A stretch of DNA of 19,634 nt, from positions 1 to 19,634 of the forward strand of contig JAGLWR010000003.1 in the NCBI GenBank assembly GCA_023133315.1, in the 5' to 3' direction. The position numbers and the translations under genes were made by a program. Every line of letters begins with the position of its first letter. Positions within the stretch are counted from its first letter, which is position 1. The DNA is from Methanomicrobia archaeon (GTDB lineage Archaea > Methanobacteriota_B > Thermococci > Methanofastidiosales > B48-G16). The notes beneath the pieces are model-generated. The model saw only the letters and a list, made by a program, of their open reading frames with translations, was not told where the DNA came from and ran no database searches. Below are positions 19,528-19,634 of this stretch, piece by piece.

Positions 19528-19634
19528 AGTTCGGCACCCCCAATAAGAATGTGGTTCCTTAGAATGTTTTCAACAAATCTGTCTCCTTCCTTTTTCATTT
19601 TTTCCCATTTATAATAGGGTATTACTGTGAGCTG
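19524..19634 (-). CDS. C-terminal fragment of the partner nucleotidyltransferase (MntA-like), off the right edge
   Basis: Only the last 36 residues are in the window: an open frame from the edge reading VIPYYKWEKMKKEGDRFVEN, then ILRNHILIGGAEL and TGA, which overlaps the HEPN ATG. The FVENILRNHILIGG tail is common in archaeal minimal nucleotidyltransferases of this pair. The active-site GSxxxG and Asp residues are outside, so the assignment rests on the tail and the neighbouring HEPN gene. Confidence 0.7.
   Translation of the reverse strand, partial: QLTVIPYYKWEKMKKEGDRFVENILRNHILIGGAEL

Noticed and set aside
1..19634. CRISPR array, insertion sequence, rRNA or tRNA genes
   Set aside because: No regularly spaced repeats, transposase motifs, or conserved T-loop/cloverleaf patterns were found on either strand by eye.

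Overview
The window is archaeal chromosomal DNA and fairly AT-rich. The evidence is an archaeal RNA-processing and translation gene cluster (L15e, exosome subunits Rrp4 and Rrp41, SBDS, RNase P proteins Rnp2 and Rnp3), archaeal/eukaryotic-type TrpRS and IleRS, TATA-type promoters with BRE-like elements, and Shine-Dalgarno sites matching the archaeal 16S tail (GGTGATC), usually with 5 nt between GGTG and the start codon. A euryarchaeote is likely, but I cannot fix the lineage.

Positions 1-4089 (minus strand) hold the known exosome/RNase P superoperon, transcribed right to left: rpl15e, a DUF54 RNA-binding protein, rnp3, rnp2, SBDS, rrp4, rrp41 (cut by the left edge). A small DUF1508 gene lies upstream of it. 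In many archaea the proteasome alpha gene psmA sits between rnp2 and SBDS. Here it is absent, and that slot holds only a 33-codon open tail in frame behind the rnp2 stop, carrying a CxxC-x-H motif.

Positions 4185-6425 (plus) are a tight three-gene operon: a winged-helix regulator, an unknown acidic protein with a four-cysteine zinc site, and a SAM methyltransferase. It converges with trpS, and the two stop codons share bases. Between trpS and a divergent MmgE/PrpD gene is a double promoter region in which both genes carry short leader ORFs. A CBS-domain/zinc-ribbon protein follows; its best start codon appears to be ACG. Next come two secreted proteins in convergent orientation (a two-OB-fold protein and a small helical protein), a PAP2-family membrane phosphatase, and ileS (minus), whose leader has a 13-bp palindrome.

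The right end (15.3-19.6 kb, all minus) is accessory DNA: a RelE toxin with its ribbon-helix-helix-like antitoxin; a five-gene, overlapping, very AT-rich operon (18437 down to 15901) of small winged-helix proteins around one protein with a HEPN-like domain; a 660-bp stretch without a convincing gene but full of inverted repeats; and a HepT/MntA-type HEPN-nucleotidyltransferase pair cut by the right edge. The five-gene operon, with a perfect palindrome over its TATA box, is the best candidate for an undescribed system. A defence or toxin-like role is inference from its HEPN-like domain and its neighbours.
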